DNA of 38,192 nt, taken from contig NZ_JAAGPF010000034.1 in the NCBI RefSeq assembly GCF_017104645.1, positions 1 through 38,192 on the forward strand, written 5' to 3'. Position 1 is the first letter of the stretch. Each line of letters starts with the position of its first letter. The stretch comes from Burkholderia sp. Ac-20379 (GTDB lineage: Bacteria; Pseudomonadota; Gammaproteobacteria; Burkholderiales; Burkholderiaceae). Shown here in pieces: positions 24,365-33,492 of the stretch. The position numbers were made by a program, and so were the translations under genes. A model generated the notes under the pieces. The model was given only the letters and a program-made list of their open reading frames with translations. It did no database searches and was not told the DNA's origin.

Positions 24365-25513
24365 ATGTCGACCTGGTTACTTCCCGAGAATATCGCCGAC
24401 GTGCTGCCGTCGGAAGCGCGCAAGATCGAGGAGCTGCGTCGCAGGCTGCTCGACCGCTTCCGTTCGTATGGCTACGAGATGGTGATGCCGCCCTTGCTCG
24501 AGTATCTCGAGTCGCTGCTGACCGGCGGCGGCAACGATCTGAATCTGCGTACGTTCAAGCTCGTCGACGAGCTGTCGGGCCGCACGCTCGGCGTGCGCGC
24601 CGACATGACGCCGCAGGTCGCGCGAATCGACGCGCACCTGCTGAACCGCCAGGGCGTGACGCGGCTCTGCTACGCAGGCAACGTGCTGCATACGCGCCCG
24701 CGCGGCCTGCACGCCACGCGCGAGCAGATCCAGATCGGCGCCGAACTGTACGGTCACGCCGGCCTCGAGGCCGATCTCGAAGTGCAGCAACTGATGCTCG
24801 ACGCGCTGCGCCTGACGGGCATCGGCACGATCCGTCTCGATCTGTGCCACGCCGGCGTGCTCAACGCCTTGTTCGCGCGCGACGCCGTGGCCGCGTCGCG
24901 CGGCGAGTTGCTGTACGGCGCGCTGGCCGGCAAGGATGTGCCGCTGATCAACGAACTGACCGAGGATCTGGGGCCGGATACGCGTGCCGCGCTGCGTTCG
25001 CTGCCGCATCTGTATGGCGACGCGTCGGTGATCGACGAAGCGCGCCGCCAGTTGCCGGCGCTGCCCGAAATCACGCGCGCGCTCGACGATCTGGCGCAGC
25101 TCGCGGCGCAGGTGCAGGGCGCCGAGGTCGCGATCGACCTGGCCGATCTGCGCGGCTATGCGTACCACAGCGGCGCGATGTTCTCGGCCTATGTCGACGG
25201 CGTGCCGAACGCGGTCGCGCGCGGCGGCCGTTACGACCACGTGGGCCAGGCTTACGGGCGTGCGCGTCCGGCCACCGGCTTCTCGCTCGATCTGCGCGAA
25301 ATCGCACGGATTTCGCCGATCGAGGCGCGCGGCACGGCGATCCTCGCGCCGTGGCGCCAGGACGACGCGTTGCGCGTGGCGGTCGGTGCGCTGCGCGATG
25401 CGGGCGAGGTCGTGATCCAGGCGTTGCCGGGGCACGATCACGTGCTCGACGAGTTCGCGTGCGACCGGGCACTGGTCGAGCGCGGCGGCGCGTGGGTCGT
25501 CGAACCCCGCTGA
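24365..25513 (+). CDS. hisZ: ATP phosphoribosyltransferase regulatory subunit HisZ
   Basis: HisZ is a HisRS-like paralogue that has lost aminoacylation and instead makes up the hetero-octamer of short-form HisG, the first histidine biosynthesis enzyme. The 382-aa protein aligns with the catalytic core of His[62 protein letters not shown] and [20 protein letters not shown]. It has no anticodon-binding domain. AGGA at 24353-24356 is eight bases before ATG 24365. An upstream in-frame extension to 24218 has no similarity. hisG is not in the window; the gene stands between the hfl cluster and purA. Confidence 0.95.
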   Translation: MSTWLLPENIADVLPSEARKIEELRRRLLDRFRSYGYEMVMPPLLEYLESLLTGGGNDLNLRTFKLVDELSGRTLGVRADMTPQVARIDAHLLNRQGVTRLCYAGNVLHTRPRGLHATREQIQIGAELYGHAGLEADLEVQQLMLDALRLTGIGTIRLDLCHAGVLNALFARDAVAASRGELLYGALAGKDVPLINELTEDLGPDTRAALRSLPHLYGDASVIDEARRQLPALPEITRALDDLAQLAAQVQGAEVAIDLADLRGYAYHSGAMFSAYVDGVPNAVARGGRYDHVGQAYGRARPATGFSLDLREIARISPIEARGTAILAPWRQDDALRVAVGALRDAGEVVIQALPGHDHVLDEFACDRALVERGGAWVVEPR

Positions 25514-25568
25514 AATATCGGCGGTGCGGTTGTTCCGGAGCCCATATCGTTGACGCGAAACGGAAAAA

Positions 25569-25598
25569 TTCGGAACCCGCGCCGAACCTAGGTAGAAT
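25569..25598 (+). promoter_or_regulatory. Candidate purA promoter
   Basis: TTCGGA (25569-25574) and TAGAAT (25593-25598) are separated by 18 bases. Transcription would begin near 25605, about 20 bases before the purA ATG. There is no clear Shine-Dalgarno in that short leader. Confidence 0.5.
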
Positions 25599-25616
25599 AC
25601 GTTTTTAACCAGCTAA

Positions 25617-26972
<1,356 letters not shown>

Positions 26973-26986
26973 GGCCTGGCCGAACG

Positions 26987-27592
26987 ATGACGCAAGCAAC
27001 GAATCATCACGGCGCGCCGATCGAGATGTCCGATCCGCGCAATGACGACCGGAACCTGTGGGTCGGCTGGGACGAGTATCACCGTCTCGTCGAACTGCTG
27101 GCGCTCGCGGTGCACGAATCGGGCTGGAAGTTCGATCAGATTCTGTGCCTCGCGCGCGGCGGCCTTCGTGTTGGCGATCAACTGTCGCGCATCTACGATC
27201 TGCCGCTCGCGATCCTCGCGACGAGTTCGTACCGCGAAGCGGCCGGCACGCAGCAGGGCGATCTCGACATCGCGCAGTACATCACGATGACGCGCGGCAA
27301 TCTCGCCGGCAACGTGCTGCTGGTCGACGATCTCGTCGATTCGGGCGTCACGCTGGCGCGCGTGCAGCAGCATTTGAAGGAGCGCTACCCGTCGGTCACG
27401 GCCGTGCGCTCTGCCGTGCTCTGGTACAAGGCGTGTTCGAAGGTGAAGCCCGATTACTTCGTCCAGCATCTCGAGACGAACCCGTGGATTCATCAGCCGT
27501 TCGAGGAGTGGGACACGTTGCGTCCGCATAACCTCGTGGCGTGGACGAAGCGCGGCCGCGCATTGCGCGACGACGGCACGCCGCAGCAATAA
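26987..27592 (+). CDS. Phosphoribosyltransferase family protein
   Basis: This 201-aa type I phosphoribosyltransferase has the PRPP-binding loop LLVDDLVDSGVTLARV near residues 112-127, preceded by FDQILCLARGGLRVGDQLSR and ILATSSYREAAG. These are features of xanthine/hypoxanthine-type or related transferases. The acceptor base is not certain. Later segments are VRSAVLWYKACSKVKPDYFV and WIHQPFEEWDTLRPHNL. The location directly after purA suggests purine salvage (inference). ATG 26987 is used here; an internal ATG at 27026 (MSDPRND) is possible. A strong hairpin at 27623-27650 closes the unit. Confidence 0.88.
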   Translation: MTQATNHHGAPIEMSDPRNDDRNLWVGWDEYHRLVELLALAVHESGWKFDQILCLARGGLRVGDQLSRIYDLPLAILATSSYREAAGTQQGDLDIAQYITMTRGNLAGNVLLVDDLVDSGVTLARVQQHLKERYPSVTAVRSAVLWYKACSKVKPDYFVQHLETNPWIHQPFEEWDTLRPHNLVAWTKRGRALRDDGTPQQ

Positions 27593-27622
27593 CAAGGCCT
27601 TCGAGACATTCGCAAGGCATTC

Positions 27623-27653
27623 GCAATCGGCGCCTGCGGGCGCCGATTGCATT
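27623..27653 (+). terminator. Terminator after the purA-phosphoribosyltransferase unit
   Basis: GCAATCGGCGCC (27623-27634) and GGCGCCGATTGC (27639-27650) form a perfect 12-bp stem with a TGCG loop. Only ATTT follows, so the U-tract is short, but the stem is very stable. Confidence 0.78.
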
Positions 27654-27695
27654 TCGGGCCGCGTCCGGCCCGCTGTCCGCTTAATCGGGGCCGCA

Positions 27696-27768
27696 TGCTA
27701 CACTGGTTCGCCCTCGTCGCTTCACGGCAACACCGCGTGATGGCATGGCGACGCGAGCAGTCTAGAAT
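27696..27768 (+). promoter_or_regulatory. Two candidate kup promoter -10 elements
   Basis: TGCTACACT (27696-27704) is an extended -10, and TAGAAT (27763-27768) is a second -10-like hexamer nearer the gene. Neither has a convincing -35. The second would give a leader of about 36 bases before the kup ATG at 27811. No riboswitch-like structure was recognised in 27654-27810. Confidence 0.4.
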
Positions 27769-27810
27769 AGCGCTCGTTTTTCCGACCCCAGAACGGAACG
27801 TTACGCTTCC

Positions 27811-29703
27811 ATGACCGACACGAACCAATCGAACACGCACAAAACCTCCCTGCAGGCTCTCGCCGTCGCGGCGATCGGTGTGGTGTTCGGCGATATCGGC
27901 ACCAGCCCGCTCTATTCGCTGCGCGAGGCGTTCAGCCCGGCTCACGGCATTCCACTCACGCAAGGCTCGATCCTCGGCGTCATCTCGCTGCTGTTCTGGG
28001 CGATCATGCTCGTCGTCGGCATCAAGTACCTGATGTTCGTGATGCGCGCCGACAACAACGGCGAAGGCGGCGCGTTCGCGCTGATGGCGCTGGCGCTGCG
28101 CTCGGTCGAATCGCGCCGGCATCTGACCAAGGTGCTGATGGCGCTCGGCATCTTCGGCGCCTGCATGTTCTACGGCGACGCGGTCATCACGCCGGCGATC
28201 TCGGTGATGTCGGCCGTGGAAGGCCTGGAGATCGCCGCGCCGCAGTTGACCCACATGGTGCTGCCGATCACGGTCGTCATCCTGATCGCGCTGTTCTGGA
28301 TCCAGCGCCACGGCACGGCGACGGTCGGCAAGCTGTTCGGGCCGATCATGGTGCTCTGGTTCATCACGCTGGCCGTGCTCGGCGTTTATCACATCGCGCG
28401 CGTGCCGATGGTGATCGCGGCGATCAATCCGTACTACGCCTTCTCGTTCATGGCCGACCACGTGCTGCAAGCCTACGTGGTGCTTGGCTCGGTGGTGCTG
28501 GTGCTGACCGGCGCCGAAGCGCTCTACGCCGACATGGGCCACTTCGGCGTGAAGCCGATCCGCCTGGCCGGCTACGGGCTCGTGATGCCGTCGCTGGTGC
28601 TCAACTATTTCGGTCAGGGCGCGCTGCTGATGCAGAACCCGAAGGCGATCGAAAACCCGTTCTTCCTGCTGGCGCCCGACTGGGCGCTGCTGCCGCTCGT
28701 CGTGCTGTCCACGGTGGCCACCGTGATCGCCTCGCAGGCCGTGATCTCGGGCGCCTACTCGCTGACGAGCCAGGCCATCCAGCTCGGCTACGTGCCGCGC
28801 ATGAAGGTGCTGCACACGTCCGATCTGGCGATCGGCCAGATCTACGTGCCGGTCGTGAACTGGCTGCTGCTGGTCGTGATCGTCTGCATCGTGATCGGCT
28901 TCAAGTCGTCCGACAATCTGGCGGCCGCATACGGTATCGCCGTGACCGCCACGATGGTCATCACGACGATCCTCGCCTGCGTGGTCATGATCAACGTCTG
29001 GAAGTGGAACCGCTTCCTGGTGGCCGGCATCATCGGCATCTTCTTGATCATCGACCTCGGCTTCTTCGGCGCGAACCTGCTGAAGGTGGCGCAGGGCGGC
29101 TATCTGCCGCTCGCGATCGGCGCCTTGCTGTTCTTCCTGCTGACGACCTGGTACAAGGGCCGTCACATCGTCAAGGAGCGCACGGCCGCCGACGGTATCC
29201 CGCTCGCGCCGTTCCTGCAGGGCCTGCTGGCTCACCCGCCGCATCGCGTGTCGGGCACAGCGATCTACCTGACGGGCAACGATCGGCTCGTGCCGGTCAG
29301 CCTGCTGCACAACCTCAAGCACAACAAGGTCCTGCACGAGCGCACGCTGTTTCTCACGTTCGTGACGCGCGACATCCCGTACGTGCGCGACGACGAGCGC
29401 ATGACGGTGCAGGAGGCGGGCGGCGGGCTCTATATCGTCAAGGCCGAATACGGCTTCAACGAAACGCCCGACGTGAAGGCCGTGCTGGAAGATATCGGCC
29501 GCAAGCACGATATGTCGTTCGAACTGATGGATACGTCGTTCTTCCTGGCGCGCGAAACCGTGGTGCCGACGCATCTGCCCGGCATGTCGCTGTGGCGCGA
29601 GCGCGTGTTCGCCTGGATGCACCAGAACGCCGCGAAGCCGACCGATTTCTTCGCGATTCCGGCCAACCGGGTGGTGGAGCTGGGAACCAAGATCGAGATC
29701 TGA
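27811..29703 (+). CDS. kup: Low-affinity potassium transporter Kup
   Basis: Kup (TrkD) is a proton-coupled K+ uptake protein of the HAK/KUP/KT family. The 630-aa protein starts [20 protein letters not shown], the family signature with LYSLREAF. About 12 membrane helices follow, with [43 protein letters not shown] and [11 protein letters not shown]. The cytoplasmic C-terminal part starts around residue 480 ([20 protein letters not shown]) and ends in [15 protein letters not shown]. It is full length and ordinary. It converges on tex over two terminators. Confidence 0.97.
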   Translation: MTDTNQSNTHKTSLQALAVAAIGVVFGDIGTSPLYSLREAFSPAHGIPLTQGSILGVISLLFWAIMLVVGIKYLMFVMRADNNGEGGAFALMALALRSVESRRHLTKVLMALGIFGACMFYGDAVITPAISVMSAVEGLEIAAPQLTHMVLPITVVILIALFWIQRHGTATVGKLFGPIMVLWFITLAVLGVYHIARVPMVIAAINPYYAFSFMADHVLQAYVVLGSVVLVLTGAEALYADMGHFGVKPIRLAGYGLVMPSLVLNYFGQGALLMQNPKAIENPFFLLAPDWALLPLVVLSTVATVIASQAVISGAYSLTSQAIQLGYVPRMKVLHTSDLAIGQIYVPVVNWLLLVVIVCIVIGFKSSDNLAAAYGIAVTATMVITTILACVVMINVWKWNRFLVAGIIGIFLIIDLGFFGANLLKVAQGGYLPLAIGALLFFLLTTWYKGRHIVKERTAADGIPLAPFLQGLLAHPPHRVSGTAIYLTGNDRLVPVSLLHNLKHNKVLHERTLFLTFVTRDIPYVRDDERMTVQEAGGGLYIVKAEYGFNETPDVKAVLEDIGRKHDMSFELMDTSFFLARETVVPTHLPGMSLWRERVFAWMHQNAAKPTDFFAIPANRVVELGTKIEI

Positions 29704-29734
29704 TCGGCCCCGCGGGCAACGCCCGCATCGCCTG

Positions 29735-29765
29735 CGAAAAAGCCGCGCATTGCGCGGCTTTTTCG
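29735..29765. terminator. Terminator after kup (bidirectional)
   Basis: CGAAAAAGCCGCGC (29735-29748) and GCGCGGCTTTTTCG (29752-29765) form a perfect 14-bp inverted repeat with a three-base centre. There are T residues on the plus strand and A residues (T on the minus strand) on the other flank. Confidence 0.9.
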
Positions 29766-29787
29766 TTGGGCGCGCCGAGCCGGATAT

Positions 29788-29818
29788 AAAAAAACCCGCA
29801 TCGAGCGATGCGGGTTTT
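29788..29818. terminator. Terminator after tex (minus strand, probably bidirectional)
   Basis: AAAACCCGCATCG (29791-29803) and CGATGCGGGTTTT (29806-29818) form a perfect 13-bp repeat. On the minus strand it is followed by a run of seven T residues (complement of 29788-29794), fitting the 3' end of tex. Confidence 0.9.
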
Positions 29819-29859
29819 CGAGCTTGCGTATGGCGGCGCGGCTTCAGCGCCTCGTGTCG

Positions 29860-32202
29860 TCAGCGCTTGAGCTTCGCGAACGCCGCGGCCATCGCGCCTG
29901 CCGGCTCCGCATCGCGCGAACGCTGCTGCGGGCGACCGCCTGCGCCGCCGCGCGGCCCGTTGTTGCGATCGCCGCTCGATGCGCCGCCGCGGCTGCCGCT
30001 GGTGGCCACGCCCGGCTCGTCGTTCAGGCGCATCGTCAGCGCGATCCGCTGCCGCTTCACGTCGACTTCGAGCACCTTGACCTTGACCACCTGGCCCGCC
30101 TTGACGACTTCGTGCGGATCCTTGATGAACTTGGTCGACATGGCCGAGACGTGCACCAGACCATCCTGGTGAACGCCGATGTCGACGAACGCGCCGAACG
30201 CGGCCACGTTGGTCACCACGCCTTCGAGCGTCATGCCCGGCATCAGGTCCGACACCTTTTCGACGCCGTCGCGGAAGGTGGCCGTCTTGAACTCGGGGCG
30301 CGGATCGCGGCCCGGCTTTTCAAGCTCGGACAGAATGTCGCGCACCGTCGGCAGACCGAAACGATCGTCGACGAACTCGGTGGGCGCGAGCCCCGACAGC
30401 GCGTCGCGGTTGCCGAGCACGTCGTCGATGCGCTTGCTGATCTTGGCGAGCATGCGTTCCACCACCGGATACGCTTCCGGGTGGACCGACGAGCGATCGA
30501 GCGGATTCTCGCCGCCGTTGATGCGCAGGAAGCCGGCGGCTTGTTCGAACGTCTTGTCGCCGAGACGCGGCACCTTGCGCAGATGCTCGCGCGACGGGAA
30601 CGGGCCGTTCGCATCGCGAAAATCGACGATGTTGCGCGCCAGCGTGGCGTTCAGGCCCGAGACGCGCGACAGCAGGGCGGCCGACGCCGTGTTGGCGTCC
30701 ACCCCGACCGCGTTCACGCAATCCTCGACCACCGCGTCGAGCGAGCGCGCCAGCTCGCGCTGGTTCACGTCGTGCTGATACTGGCCGACGCCGATCGCCT
30801 TCGGCTCGATCTTGACGAGCTCGGCGAGCGGATCCTGCAGGCGGCGCGCGATCGACACGGCGCCGCGCAGCGTGACGTCGAGATCGGGGAATTCCTTGGC
30901 GGCCGTCTCCGACGCCGAATACACCGATGCGCCCGCTTCCGATACGACGATCTTCTGCAGCTTCAATTCGGGGTGCTTGGCGATCAGCTCGCTGGCGAGC
31001 TTGTCGGTTTCGCGCGAGGCCGTGCCGTTGCCGATGCTGATCAGCTCGGCTTGCGTCGCGGCGGCGATGCGCGCGAGGCGGGCCAGCGAGCCGTCCCAGT
31101 CGCGGCGCGGTTCGTGCGGGTAGATCGTGTCGGTCGCCAGCAGCTTGCCGGTGCGATCGACCACGGCCACCTTCACGCCCGTGCGCAGGCCCGGATCGAG
31201 GCCGATCACGGCCTTCGGGCCGGCCGGCGCGGCCAGCAGCAGATCCTTCAGGTTGCGTGCGAACACGCGGATCGCCTCGCTTTCGGCGTCCTCGCGCAGT
31301 TGCGTCAGCAATTCGGATTCGAGGTGCGGCTGCACCTTGACGCGCCAGCACCAGCGGCACGCGTCCGACAGCCATTTATCGGCCGGCCGGTTCTGGTTCG
31401 CGATGCCGAAATGGCGCGCGATCATCGCCTCGCCCGGATGCGGCACCTGCGCGTCGAGTTCCTCGCCGAGGCCAAGCTTGACGGTCAGCACGCCGGCATT
31501 GCGGCCGCGGAACAGCGCGAGCGCGCGGTGCGACGGCACGGTCTTGATCGTTTCCGAGTAGTCGTAGTAATCGCGGAATTTCTCGCCTTCCTCGTTTTCC
31601 TTGCCTTCCACGACGGCCGACGACACGATGCCCTGGCTGTGCAGGTAGTCGCGCAGCTTGCCGAGCAGCTCGGCCGTTTCGCCGAATTGCTCGGACAGAA
31701 TGTCGCGCGCGCCGTCGAGCGCGGCCTTGATGTCGGCGACGCCCTTGTCGGCGTCCACATACGCGGCGGCTTCGGCTTGCGGGTCGAGCGACGGATCGGC
31801 GAGCAGGGCCAGCGCGAGCGGCTCGAGGCCGGCTTCGCGGGCGATCTGCGCACGGGTGCGGCGCTTCGGCTTGTAGGGCAGGTACAGATCCTCCAGGACC
31901 TGCTTGCTGTCGGCGGTTTCGATGGCGGTGCGCAGTTCGTCGCTGAGCTTGCCCTGTTCGTCGATGCTGGCGAGGATCGTCGCGCGGCGGTCTTCGAGTT
32001 CGCGCAGGTACAGCAGGCGCTCTTCGAGGTTGCGCAGTTGCGTGTCGTCCAGATTGCCCGTCACTTCCTTGCGGTAGCGCGAGATGAACGGAACGGTGGA
32101 GCCTTCGTCGAGGAGTTGCACGGCTGCCGCGACCTGCCGCGGTTGCACCGAGAGTTCGGTGGCGATGCGCTGAACGATCTTGAGTGCTACGGTTTCCGTC
32201 AT
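29860..32202 (-). CDS. tex: Tex family S1 RNA-binding transcription accessory protein
   Basis: Tex is a large nucleic-acid-binding protein related to eukaryotic Spt6, associated with transcription and virulence gene expression in several bacteria. The 780-aa protein has the N-terminal Tex domain ([40 protein letters not shown]) and [17 protein letters not shown]. The YqgF-like domain contains [21 protein letters not shown] helix-hairpin-helix part includes [20 protein letters not shown] and [20 protein letters not shown]. The S1 domain is [20 protein letters not shown] to IALTMRL. The C-terminal tail of about 50 residues is Gly/Arg/Ser-rich. It is monocistronic, with a terminator at its 3' end. 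Confidence 0.96.
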   Translation of the reverse strand: MTETVALKIVQRIATELSVQPRQVAAAVQLLDEGSTVPFISRYRKEVTGNLDDTQLRNLEERLLYLRELEDRRATILASIDEQGKLSDELRTAIETADSKQVLEDLYLPYKPKRRTRAQIAREAGLEPLALALLADPSLDPQAEAAAYVDADKGVADIKAALDGARDILSEQFGETAELLGKLRDYLHSQGIVSSAVVEGKENEEGEKFRDYYDYSETIKTVPSHRALALFRGRNAGVLTVKLGLGEELDAQVPHPGEAMIARHFGIANQNRPADKWLSDACRWCWRVKVQPHLESELLTQLREDAESEAIRVFARNLKDLLLAAPAGPKAVIGLDPGLRTGVKVAVVDRTGKLLATDTIYPHEPRRDWDGSLARLARIAAATQAELISIGNGTASRETDKLASELIAKHPELKLQKIVVSEAGASVYSASETAAKEFPDLDVTLRGAVSIARRLQDPLAELVKIEPKAIGVGQYQHDVNQRELARSLDAVVEDCVNAVGVDANTASAALLSRVSGLNATLARNIVDFRDANGPFPSREHLRKVPRLGDKTFEQAAGFLRINGGENPLDRSSVHPEAYPVVERMLAKISKRIDDVLGNRDALSGLAPTEFVDDRFGLPTVRDILSELEKPGRDPRPEFKTATFRDGVEKVSDLMPGMTLEGVVTNVAAFGAFVDIGVHQDGLVHVSAMSTKFIKDPHEVVKAGQVVKVKVLEVDVKRQRIALTMRLNDEPGVATSGSRGGASSGDRNNGPRGGAGGRPQQRSRDAEPAGAMAAAFAKLKR

Positions 32203-32327
32203 GGGATTTGAGAGCGTCTACGGCCTGCTGGAACGCCCGTGGCCGGCGAACCGGGCCGGGCAGGTGAATGGAGCGGGGCATTTTGCCATAAATGCGTTTG
32301 GGGGCCGCCGCGAGGGGTTTCCCGCAG

Positions 32328-32336
32328 TGTTAGAAT
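32328..32336 (+). promoter_or_regulatory. Extended -10 just before the gene at 32344
   Basis: TGTTAGAAT at 32328-32336 is an extended -10 element. Only seven bases (TTGCGCC) separate it from the ATG at 32344, where transcription would be expected to start. No Shine-Dalgarno is present. The rest of the 141-bp gap from tex (32203-32343) shows no further element I can defend. Confidence 0.5.
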
Positions 32337-32343
32337 TTGCGCC

Positions 32344-33093
32344 ATGTCCCGCAGCTTTCCTACGACGTTGCCAATCTCCCGACTCTCTTTTGCCGCGCTG
32401 GCTCTCGCGCTCGGCGCCGTGTCGTCCGTTGCTTCCGCGCAAGCGGAGCCGGCCGCACAGGCCGATGCGCCCGCCGCGGGCGATGCCGCTGCCGCGGCAC
32501 AGGATCACGATTTCGATGCCCGCCAAAAAGTGCTCAATCAGCGCACGGCGGAAAACAATTATCGTTATGGCGTCGCTCAGCACGACTGCTACAGCCGGTT
32601 CTTCGTCAACAATTGTCTGATCAAAGCGCGTGACGACATGCGAGTCGAACGTTCGAGCATCAGCCAGCAGCAGCTTGCGCTCGACGACGAGCAGCGCGCC
32701 GTGCGTGCGCAGCGCCGCGATCAGCAGCAGGCGTTGAAGGCCGCGCAGCAGCAGGCCGATGCGCCGCAGCGCGCCGCGAACGAAACGGCCAATGCGGCGT
32801 CGTACCAGGACAAGCAGCAACAGAACGCGCTCAAGCGCGCGCAGCGCGATGCCGAAGCGCCGCAGCACGCGGCGAGCCAGCAGGCGTACGACCAGAAGCA
32901 GGGCGATTTCCAGCGCAAGCTCGATCAGGCCCATGCCCAAGCGGCGCAGGATGCGCAACAGCGCGCGCAGAACGTCGAGCGTTTCGACGACAAGCAACGC
33001 GAGGCCGCGCAGCACAAGGCCGATGTCGAGGCGCGGCAACGCGAGGCCGCGCAGAAGGCCAAAGAAAAGCAACAACAGCAGCAACAGCAATAA
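32344..33093 (+). CDS. Exported Gln/Ala-rich coiled-coil protein of unknown function
   Basis: I do not recognise this 249-aa protein. It has a signal peptide (LSFAALALALGAVSSVASA, cleavage likely after residue 32), an Ala-rich linker, and a conserved-looking block QHDCYSRFFVNNCLIKARDD with two cysteines (C82, C91) that may form a disulfide in the periplasm. From residue 95 to the end it is a charged Gln/Ala-rich helix predicted as coiled coil. A motif aromatic-[DQ]-[DQ]-Lys-Gln recurs at Y154, Y182 and F214. The tail is KEKQQQQQQQ. ATG 32344 is chosen because the signal peptide starts there; an in-frame open stretch begins upstream at 32239 but overlaps the promoter-like element. It stands alone between divergent tex and a DUF465 gene. 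Confidence 0.82.
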   Translation: MSRSFPTTLPISRLSFAALALALGAVSSVASAQAEPAAQADAPAAGDAAAAAQDHDFDARQKVLNQRTAENNYRYGVAQHDCYSRFFVNNCLIKARDDMRVERSSISQQQLALDDEQRAVRAQRRDQQQALKAAQQQADAPQRAANETANAASYQDKQQQNALKRAQRDAEAPQHAASQQAYDQKQGDFQRKLDQAHAQAAQDAQQRAQNVERFDDKQREAAQHKADVEARQREAAQKAKEKQQQQQQQ

Positions 33094-33218
33094 GGCGCGT
33101 CACAGGTCGTCGCGCCGCATACGGGGGTGGGTATTTCGTTCGGACAGCCAAATCCGGCATATCGCGAGCGGTACGGTCAGGCCCTTGCGATGCGTCGGTT
33201 CTTTTCAAGGAGGCGAGC

Positions 33219-33434
33219 ATGCAAACCCGTCAAACGGAGCTGAAGCAGGAGTTGCGTAACCGACTGGTGTCGTTGCAGGAGCAACACACCCAACTGTCCC
33301 GCGAGATCGAGTTAAAGGAAAACCGATCCGACATCGACGACCTGGCGCTGCACCGGCTGAAGAAGGAAAAGCTGCTGGCCAAGGACAAGATCATCATGCT
33401 GCAATCGCAGCTCGAACCGGATCAGCAAGCCTGA
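33219..33434 (+). CDS. DUF465 (YdcH-like) small protein
   Basis: This 71-aa protein is all helical: LVSLQEQHTQLSREIELKEN, then SDIDDLALHRLKKEKLLAKD and KIIMLQSQLEPDQQA. The pattern L-x-x-[QE]H-x-x-L-x-x-E and LKKEKLxLKDxI is typical of the DUF465 family, a widespread proteobacterial protein of unknown function. A strong AAGGAGG (33207-33213) lies five bases before ATG 33219. The 125-bp gap upstream (33094-33218) holds only a GGCGCG/CGCGCC hairpin without a T-run. The helicase gene follows after 58 bases. Confidence 0.9.
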   Translation: MQTRQTELKQELRNRLVSLQEQHTQLSREIELKENRSDIDDLALHRLKKEKLLAKDKIIMLQSQLEPDQQA

Positions 33435-33492
33435 TCGCGGCCTGGCAAGCGCCGGCGCCGCATCGGGCACCGGAACTGAGGAACCGCTTGCC

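Noticed and set aside
33063..33092. CAA/CAG repeat as a possible phase-variable microsatellite
   Set aside because: The codons alternate CAA and CAG irregularly and the tract is too short and mixed for slippage; it simply encodes the Gln tail.
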